A stretch of 64,000 bases of DNA. It comes from Ochotona curzoniae. Lineage: Eukaryota > Chordata > Mammalia > Lagomorpha > Ochotonidae. The notes under the pieces are model-generated. The model saw nothing but the letters and a program-made list of their open reading frames with translations. It made no database searches and was not told the origin of the DNA. Made by a program: the position numbers and the translations under genes. The stretch is from NCBI RefSeq assembly GCF_017591425.1, contig NW_024466307.1, positions 9,037,001-9,101,000 on the forward strand, written 5' to 3'. Below are positions 30,201 to 40,552 of this stretch, piece by piece (the first letter of the stretch is position 1; every line of letters begins with the position of its first letter).

Positions 30201-31985
30201 ATGCACTCTGAAATTGGACAGAAAAGTGAAAATGGTTGGTGATGTGATGGTGCCATGGTTTGCTTTCCTGCCAAGTTTCTATCCAAGTTCATTATTCAAA
30301 TTGTAAACTTTAAAAAGAGACATATCATTCTTGGGGTGTTGGTTGTCTTTTCATTTCAGATTCTTTGTATTGGTACTGCAGGCTGACCGCAAAGTACAGT
30401 TGGACATTATTTTACCTATGCCACTTTCTCATATTACCCAATGTGATAGCCAAAGAAGACAAAGTGGATTGATTGGGGAAGAAAGATCTGAGACCTTTCT
30501 AGATTTCTTTCTAGAAACATGTCTGGTGCCTGTCTTAAACAGAACTCAACTCCAGCATTGCAAAGCACACAGTGAATGATTTTTCACAAATCTCCAGGCA
30601 AAGAACTTGGAAAAGTTGCCTGGAAGGCCACATGGAATTCGTCAAATTTCCATTTTCAAATTTTTCACATTCAAGGGGAAAAGACTGGTTATTCTGTTTT
30701 GTCCACTTAATGGTCAAACTTTCAGAACAGTTTACTCCTAGCTAGCAACTAGGGTATTTGGCACCTTGAACCTTGTGTGGTTCATTCACAGTTGCTCCTC
30801 CTGTAAAACCCCTTCTGCTAAGAATTTAGCAGGAGTTGCTCACTCTGATCATGTTTTTAGGTACAGAGGTCTCCTGATTGCAGAGTTACTCTCGCACAGG
30901 CTGTGCATAACTCTAGATCTCATGAAGAGTCCCACGGAGCAAATGTGAGAAGGCTCACGTCAGACCACTGACTGCTAAAGACATCACCACATGAAACAGC
31001 AGTGGTGTTAAGCTTTAAAAACATTGATCCAAATGAATCAATTCAATCAACATTCATCCCTCCTAAGTGTGAGGTTTAAAACTTATCATTGTTGCCCCCC
31101 CCCCTTTTAAACATGACACAGATTTCAATTTAAATGCTGGAATGCTTTGAACCCTACTCCCATTCTCTGAATCTCTGTCAATCGACTTTGTGCCTATTTC
31201 CCTCTTTTTAACGTCTTCCACTTGGTGGACATCCTTTCAGTACAGTGCATGACAGTCGCGATGCTTTAAGTCTAACCTCCCCCCCTCAAGCCCCGCCAAC
31301 AAAGCTGATGCTCTAGGTAGGGCAGCCTTAAGCTCTGTGAAGTGTTGATTAAAAACCCTTTCCCAGACTCAAACTGATCTTTTTCGGAGATTAATAGAAT
31401 ATTAGATAAAAGGAAGATGAACAATCCAAGAGACTCCCACTCAGTCATGCCATACAAGGAAGGAAGGAATGGAGGGAAGTATTCGATTTTTGAATGGGAG
31501 TACCTCCTGGAGTCTTTTATTTTATATTATTGCAGCCCTTAATAAGTAATCATATAATAATCACTACCATTATCTTCCCTCCCCTCTTTTGCCCACCCAT
31601 ATTTCAAAGATGCGAATGTCTCACATTCTTATTTCAAGACATTCTCCTCCCACCCCAGTGAGGCAGGGGGAAAGTTTCTTAAGAAATATTTTCCTTTGCT
31701 ATAGTGGAATATTTAAGTGAATCAGTATTATAGACACCAACAGGAATCTGTCAATTTACAGTAAAAAGTACAAATGTCTTAGCTAAGGAGCCATTGCAGA
31801 CAGTAAAAGTCTTGTAAAACTGTTAGCTTTGTGAACGGTGCGAGGCAAACTGATACTGGCTTGCAGCAATGACAATAGCAAGTACCTGTGAGGTTTAAAG
31901 TGGTGGTGGATGTTGTCCCATCATTCTTTTTGCTTCTGTGTTAAGCAAATCTCTATATAGTTATGAATAAAGGAAGTTTTATGCA
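27251..31985. other. AT-rich intergenic sequence before the ARB2A 3' end
   Basis: Low-CpG, AT-rich sequence with no supportable open frame. One ancient repeat remnant is seen near 29537. It forms the spacer between the two convergent genes. Confidence 0.6.
29535..29585 (+). mobile_element. Ancient MIR/L2-like remnant
   Basis: CCAAGCACCTATTATGTTCC resembles the hallmark 'gagcacctactatgtgccagg' phrase of old mammalian MIR/L2 repeats. Only a short piece is recognisable. Confidence 0.4.
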
Positions 31986-32002
31986 AGAATAATACACCAC
32001 TA

Positions 32003-32026
32003 TTTATTGGGAAAACTATTTTTATT
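32003..32026 (-). terminator. ARB2A: Putative ARB2A poly(A) signals
   Basis: Read on the - strand there are two AATAAA hexamers 12 bases apart (32026-32021 and 32008-32003). Cleavage would fall near 31985-31995. Another AATAAA at 31521-31516 is an alternative distal site. Confidence 0.45.
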
Positions 32027-34524
32027 TTAAAATGGCAAACAGAAATATGTATATATAGGAAACTCTTGTGCTTTTTTTTTTCTTTCTTGAATACACAATG
32101 ATGCAATCCAGGTCAAAGCACAAGACAGAAGTGTGAGAAAAGAACCATCCCAAGTAGATGGGCTCCCCTTCAGATATCCATGAGAACTTGAATGACCGCA
32201 TGGCTGGCCAGCTTGGGAAACTTCCAAAGCAGCTACCTACTTGGCTTGTAAGTTTCAAGTGGACTAGTTTGACCCTCAGATTTATGAACAAGTGCTCACT
32301 TACTCTAAGAACTAGGAATGTCATGAAAATAAAAAGCCTGCAGCCTAAACTTGAAGCTTATATTCTCCCACGAACCTGGTGTAGGAAGCTGGAAGGGGGA
32401 GGAGAGGATCAGAGTGGAAATATTGTGAACTCTGGCCGCTCCCAGGCAGGCGGGTTACTACCCACCGCTTGTTGTTAGTCCAGGAAAATTGAGGTGAACA
32501 ATATTATTACATTTATGCCAACAAACCCATCATCAACAGGTTAACAAATCCTGCATGGCTGGGAATTTGATCAGTAACCAGTTGGGGGTCTGGAAGGGTT
32601 TGTTCGGCTCCCTCTGGGTTGCCTCAGCTCACATCCACAAGTAGAAATTACATTTACACAACTAAAGTTTGCAAATAGCTCTCCACAGATAGTTAAACAA
32701 GGCCCAACAATCCAGTAGTTTGAAAGTATTAAAGGCGATTACACAGTGATTTACTGGAGAGGTGAGAAACTGGAGAGAAGGAACAGGAGCGATTTCCTTT
32801 ACAGGCGGAGCAAATTTGAAATAATTCAGCAGCGGAAGCTTCACAAATCTAGCATTGCACAAGAGCTGCCCTCCCTCCCCACAAATGCTATAAAATCAGT
32901 TTCCTGTGAACATTTTCATAAACCGAAAACACCATACATCTAACAGTTTGAAAAACACGCTCAGTTCACATCAATCCTCAGTCCTCTGACTAGAAGACAC
33001 CATTGTTTGACACAGGTCACTACTACATCTAACAGGAAAGATCAGATAAAAAGGGTCGACCTCACAGACCCGTGTGCTTGGAAATGTTGGTGCTGTACAT
33101 TTTAAGCGTCCAGGAGCCGGATTAAAAAAAAAATGCCATTTTGACTTCTCCTTCTATGTTGTTTCTGCTTAAGTAACATCAAAAGACACACAGATACAAT
33201 GACTGGGCAAAGATCACTGTACTTTGCCATTGTTGAAACTACAGAACCAATGACTGAGCCTGGACGCCAAGGGCATGAAATAAGAGTTCTCCGACTTGCT
33301 GAAATCAGCTCATAATATAAAGACACTGACCCAGGAGATGACCGATCCTAGGTTATCCTGCTAGCATTTCAGGCATCTTTGGGTACATTTTTACCATAAT
33401 CCCAAACCAGACAGGGGGAGGAATTGTTGCATATACTTTTTAAGAAGACTGAAAAAGATTAAATCCAGAGTCTCACTTATTAGAAACAATCCCCGCTAGG
33501 TAATTAAGTCCTTCAAGTAATTAAAAATGGATGATGTTAAAATTTAATATTTTAATTTAAAAATCAGCAAAATCCCAACTTATTTTTATCTCTTGTATTT
33601 CACAGTGCTGGCCAGATCTCAGTTGTATTAAAATGTTGAATTGTTGAAAATGTAGTGTGAAAGCCTACAGAGGAAATGCAGTGCTACAAATTGAACGGTT
33701 GGACAGAGAGAAAACCTTTCACCCCCAATCTCTTCCTTCCCGTTGGAGTAGAAAATGCTAAGAACCCACTGTAGCCCCATTTGGGCTTCCTGAAGCAAAG
33801 GGCCCAGCAGCCCGAACGGGGTGCCTTCACCAACCCCCTAAATCCCGTCCCACGGAGGGCCCACCCACAGGAAAGCTCGGAATGGATCATTCTAGGAATG
33901 CTCAAAGACCATGGCACGTTTCTTCAAGAGTTTTTAAAAAGCAAAAATTGGTGTTAGCCCAAATACAATGGCCACATGTATACTTAAAATATCAACTGCA
34001 AGGACAAAGCTGGGAAACTCCAGGGGAAAACAGAAAAACCTTTCACACCTAGGCTCCAACAATCTCTGTTTTAAACAGTCTCACGTGAAACTAGAGATGT
34101 GTGTGTGTATTTATATACAGCTCTCATCCAGCTGGAAGGATTCTGAGCAGTCTTGCGGATCCGGTAGCTTATAGATGTTTTAGGCAAAGTTCTCCTTGGG
34201 GTCTCAAAATGAAAACAGAGCTGTAGGCAGAGGACAACTTACACGCCTGAAATGTTACAGTACTTCTGTTCTGACTTTACAGTGACACACACCCCAGGAG
34301 GAGACAGCGAGGGATGGAGGTGCTAGAAAGGGAGAGTGAAATGGATGGAGAGGGACAGAGCTCGTCCCCAGGCAAAACCTCACCACCCTGCCACTGAGCA
34401 GAGTGGGTTGAGCCGGGGCAGGCGGCGGGGCAGGTGCAGGGCAGGCGGAGGCGGGCGGTAAGACCGCGCAGACGCCGCTCGGTCCTGCGCCGGGAGGTCG
34501 CAGCGGGGCAATTAGAGGCGCGCG

Positions 34525-34607
34525 GGCAGCGCGGGGCCGGGCACTGTCAGCCTCAATCTGCGCGCAGACGGGCGGCACGGAGCCTGCGCCCAGCCCGCAG
34601 GAAGCAC
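34525..34607 (-). ncRNA. MIR2277: Locus homologous to mir-2277 precursor
   Basis: On the - strand the sequence begins GTGCTTCCTGCGGGCTG and continues through a TTGAGGCTGACAG segment. This matches my memory of the human mir-2277 precursor in the same order and spacing. That precursor is annotated inside FAM172A on the same strand. The 3p-like arm would start TGACAGTGCCC (34549 downward), differing from the remembered human 3p (TGACAGCGCCC) by one base in the seed. The 5p-like arm is more changed. Host position in the GC-rich start of the ARB2A 3' UTR supports orthology. Whether it still folds and is processed is uncertain, as the arms look less complementary than in human. Confidence 0.5.
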
Positions 34608-34803
34608 GGCCAGTGAACCCATATTGCTTTGACAGTTGCACTCATCTAGAAATAATGCAAAACGCTATTTAGATGTATACATCACGACCCTGTGCTCTGG
34701 GAAGAAAACAATCTAATGAGGGCCCGCGTGGGCTCGGCGAGGGCGCGCGGGGCGGCCGGCAAGTGGACGCGCGCTGCCTGGGGCTCCGCGCCGCCCCCGG
34801 CCC

Positions 34804-34946
34804 TCACAGCTCCTCGTGCTTTATTCGGTGCGAGCGCCGCGTCCCCGCCGGCTTCAGGGAGCTGGACTTGGCCTCCGACGCTTCGCTGAAGAATTTGAAG
34901 ATGGACGGGAAGCTCTTCCAGGACGTGAGCTCGTGGCGATCGGTGC
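34804..34946 (-). CDS. ARB2A: ARB2A (FAM172A) last coding exon: C-terminal tail ending HEEL
   Basis: Read on the - strand, the acceptor TCGCGTTGCAG is followed by two bases completing a Gly codon. The frame then reads TDRHELTSWKSFPSIFKFFS and continues to TRRSHRIKHEEL and TGA at 34806-34804. That is 46 residues plus the split Gly. It matches the end of the 416-residue human FAM172A/ARB2A as I remember it, with only about three conservative or small changes. ARB2A has an Arb2-type alpha/beta-hydrolase-like domain. It is reported to act with Argonaute and chromatin proteins in splicing control, and the terminal HEEL resembles an ER-retrieval signal. The preceding exon, which encodes the region ending with Ser-Ala before this Gly, was not found up to 64000, so the last intron exceeds 29 kb. 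The codons are unusually GC-rich. Confidence 0.93.
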
Positions 34947-35759
34947 CTGCAACGCGACACAAAACACGAGTCAGGGTCGGTGACGCTGCGGCCTCTTGCG
35001 GGGCGCGCCCGCGTCCAGGGCCCCTCGCCGATGCGCAGGACCGCGATCGCCCGTCCAGTCCCGACCCCCACCGCGGCGCCGCCCCCTCCTCGCCAGGGCG
35101 CACCTGCACCTGAGGGTTCACCCCCACACCCCGTGCTGTCAGGCTTTGGGGACCGACCCAGGGGAGGGACGCGGACTGCCGCCAGGTCCCAGGGGCTCCG
35201 GCCGCCTCCGGCTGTCCTTGACGCGGGGCGCGGCCCCGGCTTGCCCCCGCGGGTCGCCCCTCCGGGCCAATGGAGACGCTCGGCGCGCAGGGCCCCTCCT
35301 TCCGCTGCCAGGAAACCTCCCACCTTCCCGGCGCGGCGCGCGCGGGGATTGGCTTCCCTAGCGCGCGGGAGCCGCTCCAACACCCACCCCGCAGCACCCA
35401 AGTTTCTTTGCTTCCCAAAGGGAGGGGGGTCAAAACAAAACAAAAACCCACTACCCCAAAATAGCATTTTTTCTAGCTTCGCCCAGAAGCAGATCCAGAT
35501 CACTTTGCAAGGTCACTGGGGGAGAATCACCCGGGCTGGCTCCTGGGGGGCTGGATCCCACGGGGACTAATGACGGGGGGGGGGGTCGTCTTGTGGGAGC
35601 CGTTGTCCCGGATATAGTGGGGGTCGATTTACAGATGCTAAGGACATGGCTCATAGCGGTGACTACTAAAAGAGCATGTAGGCCTCTTGATTTGGTAGGA
35701 GGAACTGGGGCAGGCACAAATTGGTTGTGAGGGTGTGAGGTGATTTTTTTGTGCCACAG

Positions 35760-36225
35760 CTTCTTTCTGTGGCTTGGATCTACTCTGGTTTCCAAATAAA
35801 TTACCTTTGGTTTAATACTGGCGGCGAATAATACTGAGGGAGCTATAAGAATGCCCGAGCAAAGAGGCCCTGATTGTTCCTGACAACATGTGAAGAGTTT
35901 ACATTATTTTACCAATAGCTGCATTGCTGAATGATTTTTAAAATTAAAAAAAATAATAAAAAGAGTAATTACTAAGGCTCTTCCACGGAAATAACGGATG
36001 GGAACGGCTGAACTCTCCCTAGATCACTCAATTATGCAGATACTGCTTGGAAGCCTCTGGATTCAAGGCCTCTGTCTGATACTTTAACGTTGCTAATGAT
36101 AATTCTTTAGTCTGTAATAGTAGGTCATTGCTATGGTTACTCTACAATGGTGCAACACTTTGCTTTCCCCTTCAGCTATTCGCTGAGACCTGGTAACCAC
36201 ATTTGTTGCCTAGCAACAGTTTTGT
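35760..36225. promoter_or_regulatory. Candidate enhancer with X-box (RFX-like) palindromes
   Basis: Unique sequence with tightly packed factor-like motifs. GTTGCCTAGCAAC at 36205-36217 is a near-perfect palindrome and matches an X-box (RFX) site. A second X-box-like TTGCTATGGTTAC lies at 36128-36140, and CTGGTAACCAC lies at 36190-36200. Also present are GATTGTTC (SOX-like, about 35873), GTAATTAC (35965-35972), TTATGCAGAT (POU-like, about 36032) and GCTAATGATAATTC (about 36091). It lies about 0.8-1.3 kb into the ARB2A last intron. It could serve NR2F1 or ARB2A. Inference from motifs only. Confidence 0.4.
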
Positions 36226-37628
36226 GACAGTATCACAATCTAGGAGTTACAACAATAAGGATGCTATGGCTGCGGCCGGTTCATGTGACTTCGCCGTGGG
36301 AGCTGGCCCTTCTGGAGGACCCCGCTCTCTGGAGGTGGCCTCGCAAGGATGCTGGGCAGCCTCCAGTCCCCTGCAAGGCAGCCTCCTGAACCCACATTAG
36401 CAAGCAGAGCCCCAGGCCTGGAGTCACACTAGAGAAATACCCTCTGATACTACTGTATTTCAGGCTCAAAAAATTAGGTCACTTCTTTCTCTTTGCTTAC
36501 TCATTTTAGGCAAAAATTCCATATAATTCAACAGAAGGTGGCGGGGATAAGTGTAGGTTCTGGTTAACCCTAAAGTGCCTAGCAGGATTTTGACCATTCT
36601 TTATACAGTTCTGGAAAGAGTAGTGTATATATCTGTGCACACACACGCACACGTGTCCATCATCACGGGGCTGTACACTTTCAAGTTCTTTAAAATGTGT
36701 ATGTAGCATCTGGATATTCTTATTACTTATAATTTGATGTATTCAGATGGTAGTCTTACAGGATTCTTTGGAACTGGTGGCATTTATTCCCCCGACCTAA
36801 GGGAGGCAGTCTAGACGTGTTCAGACATGCCGACTTTAAGTGAGATTTGGCTTCTGTCTGTAAAAGAAATCCAAGCTTCTGGATGGATAGGTTTATGAAT
36901 TGACCATCTCTATTTCCACAATGCTGGCAACCCTAATTTCTCTTCAGTAACAACTACTAAACTGAATGTTAAGTGATGAAATAGTTCAAAATCCATATTT
37001 CTTCCTTTTGAAAGACTATTCTCAGATGCATATTACATGGCCCACCCCAAAACACATTCAGACCCTGCCTCCCTCCCGCCTCCCAAAGAAAAAGTTGTGA
37101 ATTGTTTTTCTTCCCTCCCAGTTCCTAAGCTTCCAGCCACATTTGGCAGTTCCTCCATGGTCACACTCACACCTCCTAGTGTCACCCAGGCTAGGATCAA
37201 TTTGTGAGCCTTCTCTCATAATTCCTCCCCACCCCCTTCCCCTTGAAAACCAGCTCATTGTATGAAGCTGGAGGGCTCGGAGGAGTCCCTGGTCGGAAGC
37301 TCTTTCAGCTCCTTTATTTCTTCCTTCTTGGCGACAGGCCATCTGAAGGATGAGCAGAGTTCCCTGGTGATAACAGCACCACACAAGCTCTGTAGCTGTG
37401 GCTGATGAGGACTCTGCTTGAGTCCTGGGTTTCGATAACAGGACCGGCACCACTCCTCAATGCTCACCCTTGCATGATATTCCAGAGCAGCTTTGTAGCA
37501 TTAAAGATGCATCACCTTGGGAGAAGCTAAGAATGGCACTTTTTACTTTGCTGGTATGGCAGCAATAGGCCATTAAGTTATCTATTCACAACAGGGTATA
37601 AGAGGTGAAAATTTGGGTCAAAAATGCA

Positions 37629-37950
37629 GCCTAGGGGTCAGCTGGCTAATCTCCCTGCAAGCACCAGGATCCCATATGGGCGCTTGGTTCATGTCCTGAC
37701 TGCACCACTTCCCATCCTGCCCCCTTCTTGTGGACTGGAAAGGTAGCGGAGGATAGTTTAAAGTCCTGGGACCCTACATCCACGTGGGAGACCTGGAAGA
37801 AGCTCCTCACCCCTGGCTTCAGATCAGCTCAGCTCTCGCCCTTGTGGTCACTTTGTGGTTGAACCAGCAGATGGAAGCTCTCTGTCTCTCCCTCTCTCTC
37901 TCTGAAAATCTGCCTTGCCGATAAAAGCAAATATAAATCTTTAAAAAAAA
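37629..37950 (+). mobile_element. CSINE, full length
   Basis: Lagomorph C-type SINE with tRNA-like head, CATATGGGCGC, the CCTGGCTTCAGATCAGCTC-type core and AAATCTTTAAAA tail. Flanked by the 9-base target-site duplication AAAAATGCA (37620-37628 and 37946-37954). It is the first clear SINE in the window. Confidence 0.85.
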
Positions 37951-39216
37951 TGCAATTGTACTCTCCTTTTGTTAAGAAAAAAAAAAGTAGTCTGTATTAA
38001 CAAACTGCACTTATGTGGAGGAACGTGACAGTGTTCTTTGTAGCAAGGCCACGGGCTCCACTCTAGTACAACTTTCCCTTTATCAAAACCCTCCCTTGGG
38101 ACTGTGCCCTTCTATTTCTCAAACTTCACACTCCTAGTCTGGAGAGCTTCACACACAGCAGGGAGCAAAGGGTTTCCACGTATTAAATGTCTACCAAGTT
38201 TTCAGGGAATCGTTTCTGGATCCTTTAGGACGGGCAGGCTTGTTCTAACTAGGTAGTTCACCTTTGGGGTGAAATCACTTTCCTAATTTATAAAACCAAT
38301 TTAAAGGATTCCAATGTTGCAATCCAAAGAGGGTGCCTCTTCCAGTCCCATCCAGTGGTCTCTGGAGATATTCTAGAACTCTGGAGGGGTATGTCTGGTT
38401 GGGGGAGTGGTCGGAAGGAGCAACTGCATTTAGGTGAGCACGGTCTGGCATGGAGATGAACCTGTTACTTGTCGGAGGCAATAATCTTAATCTCCCAATA
38501 ATCTGACACATACCCTGTTATCCTTGCACCTAGCATAAATAGTTCTCCTTTATTTTGTACATGTTTCTTTTGCATTACTGTTTGTTAATGACATTTTTCA
38601 TAGGGAAATGATCAAAAGGCAAGAAGATCTAACTGAAATAAATACATTGAATATTTATCCTTAACTTTGATTGTTTGCTTTAAAAAACAAACTACAGCAG
38701 ATTTCAAGGCAGATTAAAGAGAGCATACATGGCCAAAAGGATTAGAAATTTTCAAGTATGAAGGATGTGACTATTAATCATATGAGAAAGATCAAATTGC
38801 TAAAATGTGCTGTTTTCCCAAGAGACTACATATTTAAGAAAGATATCCTGTAATGGAACTGACAAAGCAGGCTACATTCACATACTAGCATTTAGAAATT
38901 AAACAAAAAACAATGATTAAAAATAGCAGTGAGAGTGGAATGCTCAAATAGCAGAAGAGAGATGAAAACATCACCACAACTTCTGTCGTGTCTGTTTCCC
39001 TTACTTCTTCCTGACACTACTGATCCAAGTGCACCTTACACGTCAGCCTTGTCCACACTCCTCGTCACTTGATCTTAGTGCTTAGATTTTTTTTTTTTTT
39101 GCAGGGGCGAGGGGTGAAATAGACCATGCCAAAATGTGCTACTGAGCAGCCAAAATCCTGATGTTTATTTTGAATATACTATTCTAAAACTGTCCCTCAT
39201 TTTATGTAATAGTTGT

Positions 39217-39529
39217 CTTTTTTAAAAAAAATTTGTTTATCTGAAAGGCAGAGTTACACAGAGAAGGAGAGACATAGAAATATATATCTTCTCTCTGCTG
39301 GTTCACTCTCCAAATGGCTGCAACATCTGGGGCAAGGAGCCAGGAACTTCATCTGGCTCTCTGACATACGTGCAGGGGCTCAAGGACTTGAGTCATCTTT
39401 TGCTGTTTTCCCAGGCACATTAGTTCGGGGCTGGGTAAGAAGTGGAGCACTTGAGACTTGAATTGGTACCCATACTGGGTCCTGGCATTGCAGGTGGCAG
39501 CTTAACCAGCTATGCCCAACACCAGCCTC
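39217..39529 (-). mobile_element. CSINE, inverted
   Basis: Reverse-oriented copy with an A-tail complement at the left end and a diverged tRNA-like head (GGCTGGTGTTGGGCATAGC on the - strand) at the right end. Older copy. Confidence 0.8.
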
Positions 39530-39554
39530 ACAGTAGTGATTATAAAGTTAAATT

Positions 39555-39820
39555 TAGGAGCTAGGGTGCTGTGGTGGAGCTGCCTATGGTGCCCACATCT
39601 CATTTGAGTGAGAGTTCAAATCTCAGCTACTCCACTTCCAATCCAGCTTCCTGCTAAAGCACCTGAAGTGGAGGATGACTCCTATGCTCCCATTTGGGAG
39701 ACTTGGAAGAAGCTCCTGGTTTCAGCCACAGCAGTTGAGGTCATCTGGGGAGTGAGTCAGGGGACAGATCTCTGTGTCACTAACATTCTCCTTCAAGTAA
39801 ATAAATAAACCCTTTAAAAA
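39555..39820 (+). mobile_element. CSINE, older shortened copy
   Basis: A diverged head (AGCTAGGGTGCTGTGG), CACTTCCAATCCAGC, a degenerate core and an AAATAAATAAA tail. Its A-rich tail served as the target of the next copy. Confidence 0.75.
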
Positions 39821-39828
39821 GTTGTATG

Positions 39829-40162
39829 TTGAGCCCGGTGCTGTGGCCTAGAGGCTAAAGTCCTTGCCTTGAACATTCCAGGATCCCATATGGGCGCCGG
39901 TTCTAATCCTGGCAGCCCCACTTCCCATCCAGCTCCCTGCTTGTGGCCTGGGAAGGCAGTCAAGGACGGCCCAAAGCCTTGGGACCCTGCACCCATGTGG
40001 GAGACCTGGAGGAGGTTCCTGGCTCTTGGCTTCGGATTGATACAGCACCAGCCATTGCAGTCACTTGGGGAATGAATCACTGGACACAATATCTTCCTCT
40101 CTGTCTCTCCTCCTCTCTGTATATCTGACTTTGTAATAAAAAAAAATAAATCTTTAAAAAAA
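39829..40162 (+). mobile_element. CSINE, young full-length copy with perfect target duplication
   Basis: Complete copy starting GAGCCCGGTGCTGTGGCC with box B GGTTCTAATCC and tail AATAAATCTTTAAAA. It is flanked by a perfect 13-base duplication AAAAAGTTGTATG (39816-39828 and 40158-40170), taken from the tail of the preceding SINE. Confidence 0.9.
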
Positions 40163-40223
40163 GTTGTATGCAAAAGCAATTTCTGGAAATAGAAAATTTT
40201 AAAAAGTGAAAGAAGTATATTAT

Positions 40224-40552
40224 CAGGGCCAGCGTTTTGACGCAGTGGGTTAAGCCATCATGTGTCTCAGCACTGTTAGTCCTGGCTGCTCCACTTCCAA
40301 ACCAGCTCCTTCCTAGTGGACCTGGGAAGGCAACAGAAGATGCCTCATGGACTTGGGCCCCTGCCACTCACATGGCAAACCAAATGGAGTTCCAGGCTTC
40401 TGGCCTTGTCCTGGACCAACAGCTGCTGTATCCATATGGAGAATGAACCAGTGGGTAGAAGATATTTCCATCTGTCCCTGACTCTGTCTTTCTCTTCCCT
40501 TCTCTCTGGATCTGCCTTGCAGATAAATAAACAAATACATCTTAATTTAAAA
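40224..40552 (+). mobile_element. CSINE, full length, older
   Basis: Head CAGGGCCAGCGTTTTGACGC with GGTTAAGCC (box A), diverged core, and ATAAATAAACAAATACATCTT tail region. It resembles the rabbit-like subtype more than its neighbour does. Confidence 0.8.

Larger units (their letters stand above)
31986..34803 (-). other. ARB2A: ARB2A (FAM172A) 3' untranslated region
   Basis: This is the - strand continuation after the ARB2A stop codon (TGA at 34806-34804). The first 400 bases are extremely GC-rich. Then comes AT-rich sequence with no coding frame, reaching two AATAAA signals on the - strand at 32026-32021 and 32008-32003. The resulting length of about 2.8 kb agrees with the position of the mir-2277-like sequence relative to the end of the human gene as I recall it (roughly 2.6 kb). 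The exact end is inferred. Confidence 0.5.
34430..35420. other. CpG-rich island over the ARB2A last coding exon
   Basis: About 1 kb of very high GC with frequent CpG, interrupted by an AT-rich gap at about 34620-34715. It covers the last ARB2A coding exon, its splice acceptor, the start of the 3' UTR and the adjacent intron. Islands at the 3' end of a gene are atypical. It also creates long GC-driven open frames on both strands that are not genes. Confidence 0.7.

Noticed and set aside
34804..35451. Extension of the ARB2A frame upstream of 34946 as one large exon
   Set aside because: A good acceptor (GCGTTGCAG) precedes the Gly codon, and upstream residues do not match ARB2A. The upstream frame is open only because of high GC.
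34682..35503. 273-codon minus-strand frame beside the ARB2A last exon
   Set aside because: Different frame from the true ARB2A tail, rich in Gly/Arg/Ala from CpG-rich DNA. The correct frame is the one ending HEEL.
39829..40162. Functional tRNA gene at the head of CSINEs
   Set aside because: The heads keep box A/B-like sequences, but no cloverleaf can be closed and each is attached to a SINE body and tail.
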